The notes under the pieces: model-generated
Told to the model about the DNA's origin: nothing
Database searches by the model: none
Seen by the model: only the letters and a program-made list of their open reading frames with translations
Position numbers and translations under genes: made by a program
In this document: positions 1 through 10,700 of the stretch, in pieces
Layout of the letters: the number at the start of each line of letters is the position of its first letter
Numbering within the stretch: the stretch's first letter is position 1
Origin: G963667975 sp963677395
GTDB taxonomy: Bacteria > Bacteroidota > Bacteroidia > Bacteroidales > G963667975
DNA length: 64,000 bases
Assembly: GCA_963677395.2 (NCBI GenBank)
Contig: OY781965.2
Location: forward strand, 2,170,001-2,234,000
Reading direction: 5' to 3'

Positions 1-1102
1 CCAATTCATGGCTCATAGCTCTATGGGCGGATTGATGATTACAGAGCCTAATTATGGAAGTGATGCTTTGAATATGCAAACATCTTATACAAAGAAAGAC
101 TCATATTATCATCTGAAAGGGAAAAAGCATTGGGCTGGCTTAACCGGAATGGCTGATTATTGGCTGCTTACTGCACGCAAACGTTCAGAATCAGGTTTTT
201 TACTTCGTGATATAGAAATATTTATTTGCGACGTACATGCTTCGATGCAAAAAGTGGAAGTGGAAGAGTTTTTCGAAAATCTGGGACTTTATCAAATTCC
301 GTATGGCAGAAATCATATTGATGTACTGATTCCTGAAAATCAACGATTAATACCGAAAACGAATGGGATACAAATGTTGCTTGATTTATTACATCGTAGC
401 AGGTTTCAATTTCCGGGAATGGGTTTAGGTTTTGTGAAGCGCATGTTGGATGAAGCTATTTTGCATACGCAGTCGCGTCAAATCGGATCAAAAAAACTCT
501 ACGATTACGATCAGGTTCAATACAGGCTTTCACGGCTGAAGGCAAATGTTACTATTTGTTCGGCATTTAATTTAAAATCGGGAGAAATAGCAGGAATGGA
601 ACATGATTTGTCTGCATCCGGGCTTCATGCAAATATTACCAAATGTATTGTTTCCGATATGATGCAAGACTCTGCGCAATCATTGCTGCAATTAGTGGGA
701 GCAAAGGGTTATCAGCTAAATCATATAGCCGGACGTTCTGTGGTTGACAGTCGTCCGTTTCAAATCTTCGAAGGTTCGAATGATATTCTTTACCAGCAGA
801 TTGCTGAATCTGTTTTGAAAATGACGAAAGCGATAAAGCAGAGAAAATTTTCCTTGTTTCTACAGCTTTTTACTCCGCTAGCTGCTGATTCTGTACGTAC
901 ATTAACTGATTTTGAATTTAATTTTACATATTCGCAGCGAAAGCTGGTGGAGCTTGGCAGAATGATAAGCAGGGTTGTTGCCTTTGATAATGTATTGTAT
1001 CAATCGAAATTTAATTTATTGAAAGAAGAAACTGAAAATGCGATACAGGTTTTGAAAGATGATATTTCAATGTTTTTGTATGGCTTTGGATTGAAGGGAT
1101 AA
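1..1102 (+). CDS. Acyl-CoA dehydrogenase, C-terminal part (5' end outside window)
   Basis: FAD-dependent enzyme that introduces an alpha,beta double bond into acyl-CoA thioesters. The frame is already open at the left edge and two codons precede the first Met at base 8, so the true start lies outside the window. Counting from that Met, the middle beta-domain motif ITEPNYGSD is at residues 11-19. The C-terminal helical domain carries FEGSNDI near residue 254, matching the family's YEGTxxIQ element, whose Glu is the catalytic base. About 105 residues follow this motif, longer than the tail of short-chain enzymes, so a divergent subfamily is likely. Acyl substrate cannot be told. The gene ends just before the remnant that marks the island border. 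Family is sure, specificity is not. Confidence 0.88.
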   Translation, partial: QFMAHSSMGGLMITEPNYGSDALNMQTSYTKKDSYYHLKGKKHWAGLTGMADYWLLTARKRSESGFLLRDIEIFICDVHASMQKVEVEEFFENLGLYQIPYGRNHIDVLIPENQRLIPKTNGIQMLLDLLHRSRFQFPGMGLGFVKRMLDEAILHTQSRQIGSKKLYDYDQVQYRLSRLKANVTICSAFNLKSGEIAGMEHDLSASGLHANITKCIVSDMMQDSAQSLLQLVGAKGYQLNHIAGRSVVDSRPFQIFEGSNDILYQQIAESVLKMTKAIKQRKFSLFLQLFTPLAADSVRTLTDFEFNFTYSQRKLVELGRMISRVVAFDNVLYQSKFNLLKEETENAIQVLKDDISMFLYGFGLKG

Positions 1103-1118
1103 TAGATAGGATGTTTTT

Positions 1119-1215
1119 TTATAATTCCGGAAGAAGTTTATCCATTCCTTTTTTATTATATTTACCTGATTTTATTGGATCAAGGAATTTAGAATAGATA
1201 AGCTTTATAATGAAA
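1119..1215 (-). pseudogene. C-terminal remnant of a GNAT/YoaP-type gene
   Basis: On the minus strand a short frame ending in TAA at 1119-1121 reads KFLDPIKSGKYNKKGMDKLL plus PEL. This resembles the C terminus of the intact gene at 15155-15934, whose matching part is KFISHEIKSEKGMDKLLPEF. At the DNA level 1123-1153 is identical to 15177-15207 (31 bases). After a 12-base in-frame insertion, 1166-1175 equals 15208-15217. Similarity fades toward about 1215, and nothing upstream looks like the rest of the gene. I read it as the leftover 3' end of a second gene copy. The matching copies flank the whole 1.1-15.1 kb region. The rest of the 349-base gap holds only a terminator. Confidence 0.7.
1123..1175. 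repeat. Left copy of 31+10 bp repeat flanking the island
   Basis: Bases 1123-1153 are identical to 15177-15207, and 1166-1175 are identical to 15208-15217. The two blocks are separated here by 12 extra bases. Both copies have the same orientation, so they are direct repeats about 14 kb apart. Confidence 0.85.
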
Positions 1216-1394
1216 TAATTATAAATTGAAAAGTATTAAATATAATATTTATATTATTGTATTAAATATATGATAAAATGTCTCAAGGGCGAATTATAGG
1301 TTTACGGCCAGTGTGTTTTGTATTGCTATTGCACTAGACCATAGTTTGATTTTGAGATTGATATGGTGAAGGTGTAGTGTATAATTGATAATGC

Positions 1395-1421
1395 AAAAAG
1401 ACATTGATAATCAATGTGTTT
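1395..1421 (-). terminator. Rho-independent terminator after the PKD-repeat gene
   Basis: ACATTGA-TAA-TCAATGT forms a 7-bp stem with a 3-base loop at 1401-1417. On the minus strand it is followed by a run of T (A on plus, 1395-1399). It lies about 30 bases past the stop of the minus-strand gene ending at 1452. Confidence 0.7.
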
Positions 1422-1451
1422 TAATGAGTTCTCAGTCAAAATTTCTATTAA

Positions 1452-4400
1452 TTATTCCTTGATAATCTTTATAAACTCAATAGTTTTAGCGTTTTCAAGT
1501 TTAATTAAATAAATACCCGGAATAAAACGGCTGGTTTGAATTGTTCTTTTTTCAATTAAATCACCTTTAAAAATAACTTGTCCAATTGGATTAATTATCT
1601 CGAAATTTATTTTATAATTATTATTTTTAATATCTATAATTAACTCATTTTTAAAAGGATTTGGATATATTTTGAAATCTTGATTATTGCTTATGTAATT
1701 TATTCCGGAATTATAAAAGTGAATTATATTTGATGAATCGGAACTACAACCATTAATCGTAGCAATTACAAAATAATCGCCAATTTGTTGAGGTGTATAT
1801 ATGGTAGCAGTTGCATTATTGATAACACCTGAAGTTAAATTATACCATTGATTACCGCTTAAAGCATTTGAGAACAAAGTATCCACATTTTGAGTGATTA
1901 TTGGAGTAACAGGAGATGGGAGAATATTTACAGGATTAAAATATAAATAACTACCGTTTCCGCAAGCATTATGTCCAACAACAGTAATTTCTCCAGAAGT
2001 TGCGGTGTTGCTTAAATTAACCGTAACAATTCTATCGTTACCTACAATTGTTGCACCAGTACCAGAAAAAGACCAATTATAGCTATCGGCATATTGAATG
2101 GGAGCAACACTAAAAATAAGATTAGTTGCACCTTGGCAAACTGTATTAGGTCCTGAAATCTGACCTGCAACAGCAGGAAGTGGATTTACAATAATAGGCA
2201 AACTTGCCATTGTTCCATCACCACATGAATTAGTTCCTTTTACAGTAATATTCTCTGATGATGAATTTGTGCCATAATTAACTGTTATACTGTTTGTGTT
2301 GCTTGTTCCTGTTGCATCGCTTGGCAAAGTCCAAACGTAAGAAGTTGCATTTAGAATTGCAGGTATGAAATAGGTTACATTGTTTTGTCCCTGACAAACG
2401 GTTGAGTTTCCAGAAATAAAACCTGCTACATCAGGAATGTCTTTCACGGTAACACTTAAGGTAGAACCCGGACCATCCCCACAAGCATTTACGCCTTTTA
2501 CAGTTATTGGCCCGGCTACTGCGTTCGAAGAAATGGCAACAACGATTGAATCAATTGAACTTGTACCTGTGATTCCATTTGGTAATGTCCAGATATAAGA
2601 TAGTGCGTTGGCAACCGGATTCACTTTGTAAACAATATTCGTTGTTCCTTTACATACAGTTGCAGAACCAATGATTGCTACTGAATTTGATGGCAATGGT
2701 TTTACAACAATGGTTTTAGAGAACTCTTGCCCTGATCCGCAACCATTTGTTCCTTTTACTTTAAGAGTGTCTGAAACAGCATTATTGGCTATACTAATTG
2801 TAATGGAGTTTGTTGTGCTTGTTCCGGTAAATCCTGTAGGAAGAGTCCAAACATATCCATTGGTTCCGGTTCCTGATAAATTGGCAATAGAATATGTATT
2901 TCCGGCAGAACCCTGGCAAACAGAATCAACCCCAGTCATTGAGGTTGGAGTGCCTGGTAATGGGTTTACAGTGATATATTGCAAGGATTGTGTTCCAAAA
3001 CCACATTGGTTTTGTCCTTTTACGCTAATGTTCCCAGACTGAGCAGTATTACCAAAATCAAGAGTAATAGTATTTGTATTGTTTGCGCCTATAATTATTG
3101 TATTAGTTGGAACTACCCATTTATATGAGTTAGCCCCAGAGATAACAGGAACTGAATATGTTAAACCATTAGTTCCTTGACATAAAGAAAAGGTACCTGA
3201 AACAATTCCAGCTGCTGTAGGTAAGGTATTTACTGTAATCAGCAAAGAAGAAATAGCACCATCTCCACAAGTATTTGCCCCTTTAACTGTGATGCTTCCT
3301 GAAACTGCCGATACCCCATAATTTACAGTAATGCTACTACTTGAACTTGTGCCTGTTGCACCGTTTGGTAAAGTCCAAACATACGAAGTCGCATTTGCAA
3401 TGGTAGGTACGGTATAAGTTACGGCGTTTTGTCCCTGACAAACAGTTGCTGTTCCTGAAATAGTTCCGGCTACTGCTGGTAAAGCATTAACTGTAATTGG
3501 CAATGTTGATATTGCACCGTTGCCACAAGTATTTGTTCCTTTAACGGTAATGTTGCCTGAAGCAGTCGATGTACCATAACTTACGGTAATACTATTTGTA
3601 GTACTTGTTCCTGTTGCTCCGCTTGGTAATGTCCAAACATACGAAGTCGCATTTGCAATGGTAGGTACGGTATAAGTTACGGCGTTTTGTCCCTGACAAA
3701 CAGTTGCTGTTCCTGAAATAGATCCGGCTACTGCTGGTAAAGCATTAACTGTAATTGGCAATGTTGATATTGCACCGTTGCCACAAGTATTTGTTCCTTT
3801 AACGGTAATGTTGCCTGAAGCAGTCGATGTACCATAACTTACGGTAATACTATTTGTTGTGCTTGTTCCTGTTGCACCGCTTGGCAAAGACCAAACGTAA
3901 GATGTTGCATTTGTAATGGTAGGCACAGTATAAGTTACAGCGTTTTGTCCCTGACAAACAGTTGCTGTTCCTGAAATTGTTCCTGCACTTGCAGGTAATG
4001 GATTAACCGTAATTCCCAATGTTGATATTGCACCGTTTCCACAAGTATTTGTTCCTTTAACGGTAATGTTGCCTGAAACTGCTGATGTATCATAATTTAC
4101 GGTAATGCTATTTGTCGTGCTTGTTCCTGTTGCACCGCTTGGCAAAGTCCAAATATAAGATGTCGCATTTGTAATGGTAGGTATGGTATAAGTTACGGCG
4201 TTTTGTCCCTGACAAACAGTTGCTGTTCCTGAAATTATTCCTGCACTTGCAGGTAATGGATTAACCGTAATTCCCAATGTTGATATTGCACCGTTTCCAC
4301 AAGTATTTGTTCCTTTTACGGTAATGCTACCTGAAACTGCTGATGTACCATAATTTACGGTAATGCTATTTGTCGTGCTTGTTCCTGTTGCACCGCTTGG

Positions 4401-4709
4401 CAAAGTCCAAATATAAGATGTCGCATTTGTAATGGTAGGTACGGTATAAGTTACGGCGTTTTGTCCTTGACATACACTTACAAGCCCACTTATAGTATCC
4501 GGAATAGCAGGAGATGAACAATTTGTTACTTCTTTTACTGTTCGGTTGCCCAATTGATCGTAACTGTAATTAATAACTGTGCCATTGGAATAGCTTACTT
4601 TTATTAACCTATTTAAATTATCGTATTGATAATTATTTTGATTTTGTGAGAATAAATTATTGCTAATTAAATAAAACAATAATATTATAAATATATTACT
4701 AATTTTCAT
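1452..4709 (-). CDS. Secreted PKD-like repeat protein with YD pair and T9SS sorting domain
   Basis: Large exported surface protein of 1085 residues. A signal peptide covers residues 1-22 (MKISNIFIILLF...LFSQ). Two YD-type repeats (YQYDNLNRLIKVSY and YSYDQLGNRTVKE) follow at about 25-62. Ten tandem PKD-like units of about 86 residues run from about 70 to 920, each with VCQG near the start, SYxWTLP, GTS..NSITV, ITVKGxNxCGxG and ITVNPLP. The last 75 residues, from DFKIYPNPF, are a type A T9SS sorting signal. In that system the signal directs passage across the outer membrane and is then cleaved. Units 1-5 are nearly identical in DNA, which indicates recent amplification. Its ATG overlaps the stop of the upstream Rhs-like gene (ATGA), implying translational coupling. 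Adhesion or a structural role is likely, but no ligand can be inferred. Confidence 0.9.
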   Translation of the reverse strand: MKISNIFIILLFYLISNNLFSQNQNNYQYDNLNRLIKVSYSNGTVINYSYDQLGNRTVKEVTNCSSPAIPDTISGLVSVCQGQNAVTYTVPTITNATSYIWTLPSGATGTSTTNSITVNYGTSAVSGSITVKGTNTCGNGAISTLGITVNPLPASAGIISGTATVCQGQNAVTYTIPTITNATSYIWTLPSGATGTSTTNSITVNYDTSAVSGNITVKGTNTCGNGAISTLGITVNPLPASAGTISGTATVCQGQNAVTYTVPTITNATSYVWSLPSGATGTSTTNSITVSYGTSTASGNITVKGTNTCGNGAISTLPITVNALPAVAGSISGTATVCQGQNAVTYTVPTIANATSYVWTLPSGATGTSTTNSITVSYGTSTASGNITVKGTNTCGNGAISTLPITVNALPAVAGTISGTATVCQGQNAVTYTVPTIANATSYVWTLPNGATGTSSSSSITVNYGVSAVSGSITVKGANTCGDGAISSLLITVNTLPTAAGIVSGTFSLCQGTNGLTYSVPVISGANSYKWVVPTNTIIIGANNTNTITLDFGNTAQSGNISVKGQNQCGFGTQSLQYITVNPLPGTPTSMTGVDSVCQGSAGNTYSIANLSGTGTNGYVWTLPTGFTGTSTTNSITISIANNAVSDTLKVKGTNGCGSGQEFSKTIVVKPLPSNSVAIIGSATVCKGTTNIVYKVNPVANALSYIWTLPNGITGTSSIDSIVVAISSNAVAGPITVKGVNACGDGPGSTLSVTVKDIPDVAGFISGNSTVCQGQNNVTYFIPAILNATSYVWTLPSDATGTSNTNSITVNYGTNSSSENITVKGTNSCGDGTMASLPIIVNPLPAVAGQISGPNTVCQGATNLIFSVAPIQYADSYNWSFSGTGATIVGNDRIVTVNLSNTATSGEITVVGHNACGNGSYLYFNPVNILPSPVTPIITQNVDTLFSNALSGNQWYNLTSGVINNATATIYTPQQIGDYFVIATINGCSSDSSNIIHFYNSGINYISNNQDFKIYPNPFKNELIIDIKNNNYKINFEIINPIGQVIFKGDLIEKRTIQTSRFIPGIYLIKLENAKTIEFIKIIKE
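3250..4500 (-). repeat. 258-bp tandem repeats encoding PKD-like units 1-5
   Basis: The same block (for instance the segment beginning GTCCCTGACA) recurs at 3431, 3689 and 3947, exactly 258 bases apart, equal to 86 codons. Related copies lie to about 4460. Further, diverged units continue to about 1950. The high identity is confined to the part coding for the N-terminal units. Confidence 0.9.
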
Positions 4710-7700
4710 ATTTTAAAAATTGAAAAAATTAATTGTTTTAATGAATTATCTATTAAATTAAGTAGTTCTTTATAAGATTTACTTCTTACAGCAACAGCAT
4801 TCATTCCCTGCTTACTTTGGTTGAAAAACCATTTTTTATTTGTTATCACCATTTTTAATTTTACTATTTCAAAGTTTAATTTATTAATTACTTGTTTGCT
4901 TTTTTTCATTGTTCCAACATCAACTATTAATCCAGAGATAACGTCAAAGCTTCCATTAATAATTATATTAATTGCTTCATCATAAGATTTAGCAGATTCT
5001 CTTGCATAAAGAGCTGCATTACTATATGCTGCTCTTGCTTGACTAAGATTTCCTTTGCTGAAATATATATATCCCTGATTATTATAATAATTAGCTTTAT
5101 TTTCATGCCTAATCCCCCAATAATAACTTATAGAAGCATTTCCTAAATATTCTGCAATTTCTTCAATAAGCATTCCCGCTTCAACTATTGTACAAGTGCC
5201 TCTTGGATCAATACTATTAATAGGGTTATTATTCGCATAAGGATACAAATTCGTACTCCAAATAGGATCCTCGCATAAAAATCTTCCTATTGAATTATCA
5301 TAATATCGAGCCCGCATAAACTGTATGGTGCTATCTTCAAACATTACTCCATATTTGCCTACATAACGGAATGGGTTATAATCGTTTTCCTGTAATTGAA
5401 GAATTTTACCAAAATCATCATATTGATATTTATGAGTAACAATTGCATTCGTTGTAGCATCCACCATAGCAACAGTACTTCCTCTGTAATCGTAAACATA
5501 ATATTCAGTAGTGTTATTTGGTTTAATTCTCGAAATTAGTCCCAAACCATATATATAGTAGTTCTGGGCTGTTCCTCCAGCATCAGTTTCTATTAACACA
5601 TTACTCATTCCTAAAATATCTAATATATATTTGGTATTTATTCCATTTCGGTTTGCCTCTCTTCGATTGCCAGTACCATCATAAACATAGGTAGCATTTA
5701 AATTTCCACCTACAGAAGTAAGATTATTTATTGCATCATATCCAAACGAATATCCAGTTTTTGTTGTTGTATTGCCATTATTGTCGAAACCAAAACTGAT
5801 ACTACCAGCATTTTGTATGCGATTGACATTGTTAAACGTAAAATTTATTGTTTGGCTGGGTATTACCGGATAGCTTGTGTATTGTTCAAGAATGCTTTCC
5901 TGGGTATGATTACCCAATGGATCAAGTGTAAAAGTGTATTCTGCAATGGCAGTGCCACTGCCATTGTTGCGTTTGCTGTTTATTGCTGCTGGTCGCCCGG
6001 CATTATCATAAGTGTAAGTGGTTTTTACGTTATTCGGATAAACCATGTTATCAAGCTGCCCGTCTGCTCTATAATTGTAAGTGGTTGTATTATTATTCCA
6101 GTCTTTTACAGTTTTCATTTTATTGGTAGCATCATAAGTATATGTAACAATTTTATTGCCAGGATAAGTCATTGTTAATAGATTTCCTACATTATCGTAG
6201 GTATAGCTTATTGCATTTCCATCATAAACCACAGCATTCACCCTGTTCAAGCCATCATAAGAAAAGCTTATTGCTTTACCATCTTTGGTAATGGTTGATA
6301 AATTTCCATTTGAAAGATAGCTATACGTAGCATATCCATCATTCAACACCCTGCCGGCATTGTCGTAACTGTAATTAAATGTATTTCCGTTAGGATTACT
6401 GAAAGTATTTAAAGAGCCATCGGAATTATAGGTATAAGTCTTGGTAGCTCCCTGAAAAGTTTCTGATAAAAGCCAGTCTGTGATAGCATCATAATTAAAT
6501 GTAGTTGCATATCCTTTCGCATTGGTAATGCTTGTGAGATTGTCGTTTTGATCGAAAGCATAAGCAGTCGTATGACTTAAAGCATCGGTTTCAGAAGTCA
6601 GGTTATCGTTATTATCATAAACGTAAGTTGTAGTTTGCCCGTTAAAATTAGTTGTGCTAGTCATCCGGCTTGCAGCATCATAATTTATAGAAGAGGAAAT
6701 ACTTAGTGAAGGTATGCTAATCTGATTCTGATTACCATAATTATTATACCCAAAATTAACAATAACTCCATTGGGATTTGTTATACTTGTGGGTTGGCCA
6801 TAAGCATTATTTGTAATATTAGTTTCATTGTTAAGGGCATCTTTCACTTTTGTAAGATTGCCATTGGTATAGGTATAATAAGTAGTATGGCTATTAGCAT
6901 CTGTATGTTGAGTTAAATCGTTTAATGTATTGTATTGGAAACTCTCAATAGTAGAAATGCTATTACCACTTACAGTTATTTGTGTGACATTACCATTTGC
7001 ATCATAAACAGGTGTAGCAGTAACACTATTTTTATTATTAGTTATACTTGAAGGAAGTGTTGGATGGCTCGTATTTGTATATATAGAAGATATATCGAGA
7101 GCAGCATTGCCATTTGCTTTGGTAATATTCCCTTTTGTATTTAATTCATAATTGGTAGTTATGCTTTGCCCATTTTGTTGTGGTACAGTAACGATTGATT
7201 TATAGTAATCAGAATTTCCAGTAATATAATTAGCATTGTGAGTAATAGTAGTTGGACTGTTATTGTTGTATTTTGTACTTGTCAGTTTTCGTTGAACATA
7301 TTGATTGTTGATTACATTACCTTTTGGAAGTTGTATTGATTTTAATAAATCTGTTTCAGCAACTGATGTACCATAAATATATGTTGTGTTTTGTCCTTTT
7401 GCATCTGTAAATGCTGTAAGTTGCCCATTGGTATAATTAAAACTAATGGTGCGGTTAAGAGGATCAGAGACAGAACTGATTAAATTTGTGCCTGATACAT
7501 AAGAAAATAATAAGCTTCTGCCACTTGGGTCGTTTACTGAAGAAATCTTTCTTGTAGTTTTAGTAGTTGTTGTGCCTGGAATAGTATAACTAACTCCTTG
7601 TGTATAATTGATAGTAATGGTATTGTTATTCCTGTCTTTGATTGATGTAAGCACAAAAGCAATGTCATTAGATCCCAGTTTTTCAAAAGTGTAAATTATC

Positions 7701-10700
7701 TGACTTTTGGTTTTCATTTCATACTTAGTAGAAGAAATGTTTGTCAGGGTATTGTAATTTCCTTCTGTTTCTGAAGTAAAATTGCTATTCCCAATATAAT
7801 TATAAATTAATAGTGAGCCATCTGGTTTGTGAACTACAAATTTTGTTTCGGCAGCGGTTGGTGCTGGTATAAAATTCAGATACATATTGTAAGTATGACT
7901 CCATGCAGTTCCCAATGGGTTTAAAGGATAAATTTCATCCGGGATTTCAGTAATATATGAATTATAAACATGTTCAAAATCAAGCGAAACATTTCTTCCG
8001 GGAATACTAAAACTCGATTTGGTATAAAGATCAAAATTCCCTGTTTCCATTCCTTTTTGAGCTGACATACTGGCAATAGATAAATTAATGGGAATAAAAA
8101 AGACTGAAGTAGTTGGGTCTAAAGTATTGTTAGAACTATTAATAACAGGAGTAAGACCTGGAGAATGATTCATAATATTATAAAGAAAAATAAATGCTTC
8201 AGCTCTGGTACAATATTCATCAGGTCTAAAGTTGGTTGCAGTAGTAATTCCAAGGTCTTTAGCTTTCTTTGCATATCCATAACACTCTGCATTAGTAGGA
8301 AAATCATTGAATGGATTTGTTCCAGAAGTTGTTGGAATAATATTAAATGCTTCAAGTAATACTTTAAGAACGTACTTTCTTTTTATTTTCCCCGAAGGAT
8401 CAAACCAGAATTTATTTCTGTCGAAAGGTGTGATTCCATCTCCATAATCTAAATAAAGTAAAGCCTTTGCAGCACGGTAGTAATAGGTGGAAGTTATTTG
8501 TAAATCAGCATAAGGGCTTGGGAAGAAATCAGAAGCCAGCGTTGATGGTACATTTAATGAATCACCAAACAAACCGTACAATGTAATTTTTGCAAGTTGA
8601 GCTCTGCTAATTAATGAGTCTGGTGTGACATTTCCGCCATTTTCATTTACAATATTATGTGAACACAGATATTGAATAGCATTATAGGTTGTAGTTTGGT
8701 AGTTTGTATTTCCGCAGTTTGTTGATGAAGTACAGTCGGTGAAATAACAAGATTGTAGAGCTTGTCCGTTAATTGTAAAATAATCACTACTACCAATGAT
8801 TGCTGAATTAGTTATACTTTTGATAAATATTTCATAATCATTTCCTGTGGCTAATGAAATTGAAGGAGTCCATGAAAAAGTACCATTGCTTGGAGTTGAA
8901 TTTGAAATGGTTTGAACAAATAAGCCTCCTTTGGCAAGATTAATTGAAACATTTTCACTTAAATTGTCATTCCAATTTATAGAATATGAATTACCAATAT
9001 TCCATACACTTGTGTTATTTGGATTTGTTACAGTAATAGTATTATTAGGATCAGTTCCATTAATTGTTATTGTACCAGCATATAACTTTGTTGATTGGTC
9101 GCTTGAAATAACAAATGCTTCAAATTGTCTTATCCCATCAAAACTTACATAATCAATTGTAATATCTTTATATGTTCCTCCGCTTGTATAATCGTAACAA
9201 TAACCATCAGGGCTTTGTAGTATAAAAAGTTTTCCATTACTGGTAAACGAGCCCATACCCGGACATTTTTCAAATCTAAAAGTAATTTGATTCGTAGTTG
9301 TATTATGTGCAATTACAGATACATGTACATTGTCTTTTGTATAAGTTGAAGTTCCTGCATCTGCATAACAAGTATTATAATTTAGAGAAGTTAAACTTAT
9401 AGAACCTGTATCACAACTCGTAAAAGAATTAATTTGGGGAGAATAAGCATAAGTAATCCCTGTCCCATTAGTATTAAAATAAAGAATATTTGATAAAACT
9501 GAATTTCCTCCAACGTTAACCCCTACATACCATTTGTATTTTTTATTTGGCAATAAAATATTTGAAGGAATAGTATATGAAGTATTTGTACCTACAAGTT
9601 CCTGAACAACTACATTTGAGCTAATTACTTCCTGAACAACTACTACAGTTTCAATTGTATTATAAATATAATCCCAACTCAAGACAGGAGTTAGACTATT
9701 TAAAGTAATTCCGGGTTGACTTGGAGAACCAGGGGATATTAAATTAAAATTCTGCAACAATGTTGTGAAAGTAACATCATTTCCATAACTATAACCTCCT
9801 GAATTATAAGCTTGAATCCTATAATGATATTCTGTATTTTCATCTAACCCGTTAAGTGTTTGATTAAGGGGTATTTCTGATGTTTCGCTTCCTATATTTA
9901 TATAGGATAGTGGAATACTATTTCCATAACTCGTAGTCTTGCCATAAACAAATTTATATGCTGTAGCAGAGCCATTTGGATTAATTTTACCTGATATTTT
10001 TGCAGAGTTTGAAGTAATTGATGACGCTGAAGTTGTTATTGCTGTTGGGGGTTGAGCCGCTTGAACTGTAAAACTCTTGTATTGAGCATAATTTGATGAT
10101 GTACAATTTACTTTTCCTGCTTTAACAGACCAATAATATGTTTGTCCCGGAGTTAGCGTATTTGTTAATAAATAATCTGAAGTTGTAATCGTATTATCAT
10201 TCACTATAATTCCAGTAGTAAAACCTCCTGAAGCAGTCCATCCTGACGCAGATGTTGCAATTTGTATCTTATAGTTATCAACCCCAATTACATCACTCCA
10301 GTCAAACGAAACTGAAGACGAAGCTACAGTAGAATTATCAGAAGGAGAGGATAAAGATGGTGTGCTTAATTGGCAAGATGCATTAATATTAATCTTCCCT
10401 GCATAGTAATTGTTTATACCATTAGAATATGTACCAAAAAATGTTCTATAACCATAAGTATGACTTAATGTATATGGTTCTAAATCTTTACCTGCTTCTT
10501 GTGCATTAATTGTCTTTGTTAAAATTGGTGTACCTGTACAACTTGCTTCAAATATTTTTAATGTTCCTGATGAACCAAAATATCCTGTACATTTCTCTAT
10601 TCTAAATACAACAGAGTTTCCATTTATTGATTTTACTTTAATTCTAATATTTGGATTAGCAACAGTGTTATTCCCAGTATAAATACCACAAGTATTTGTA

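Noticed and set aside
2671..3042. Plus-strand frame opposite the PKD gene, and similar frames at 5813-6178 and 8931-9152
   Set aside because: Mirror frames of repeat-coding DNA, without start signals or family similarity.
3250..4500. CRISPR-like periodic repeats
   Set aside because: The period is 258 bases, units have no unique spacers, and the repeats are in frame within a protein.
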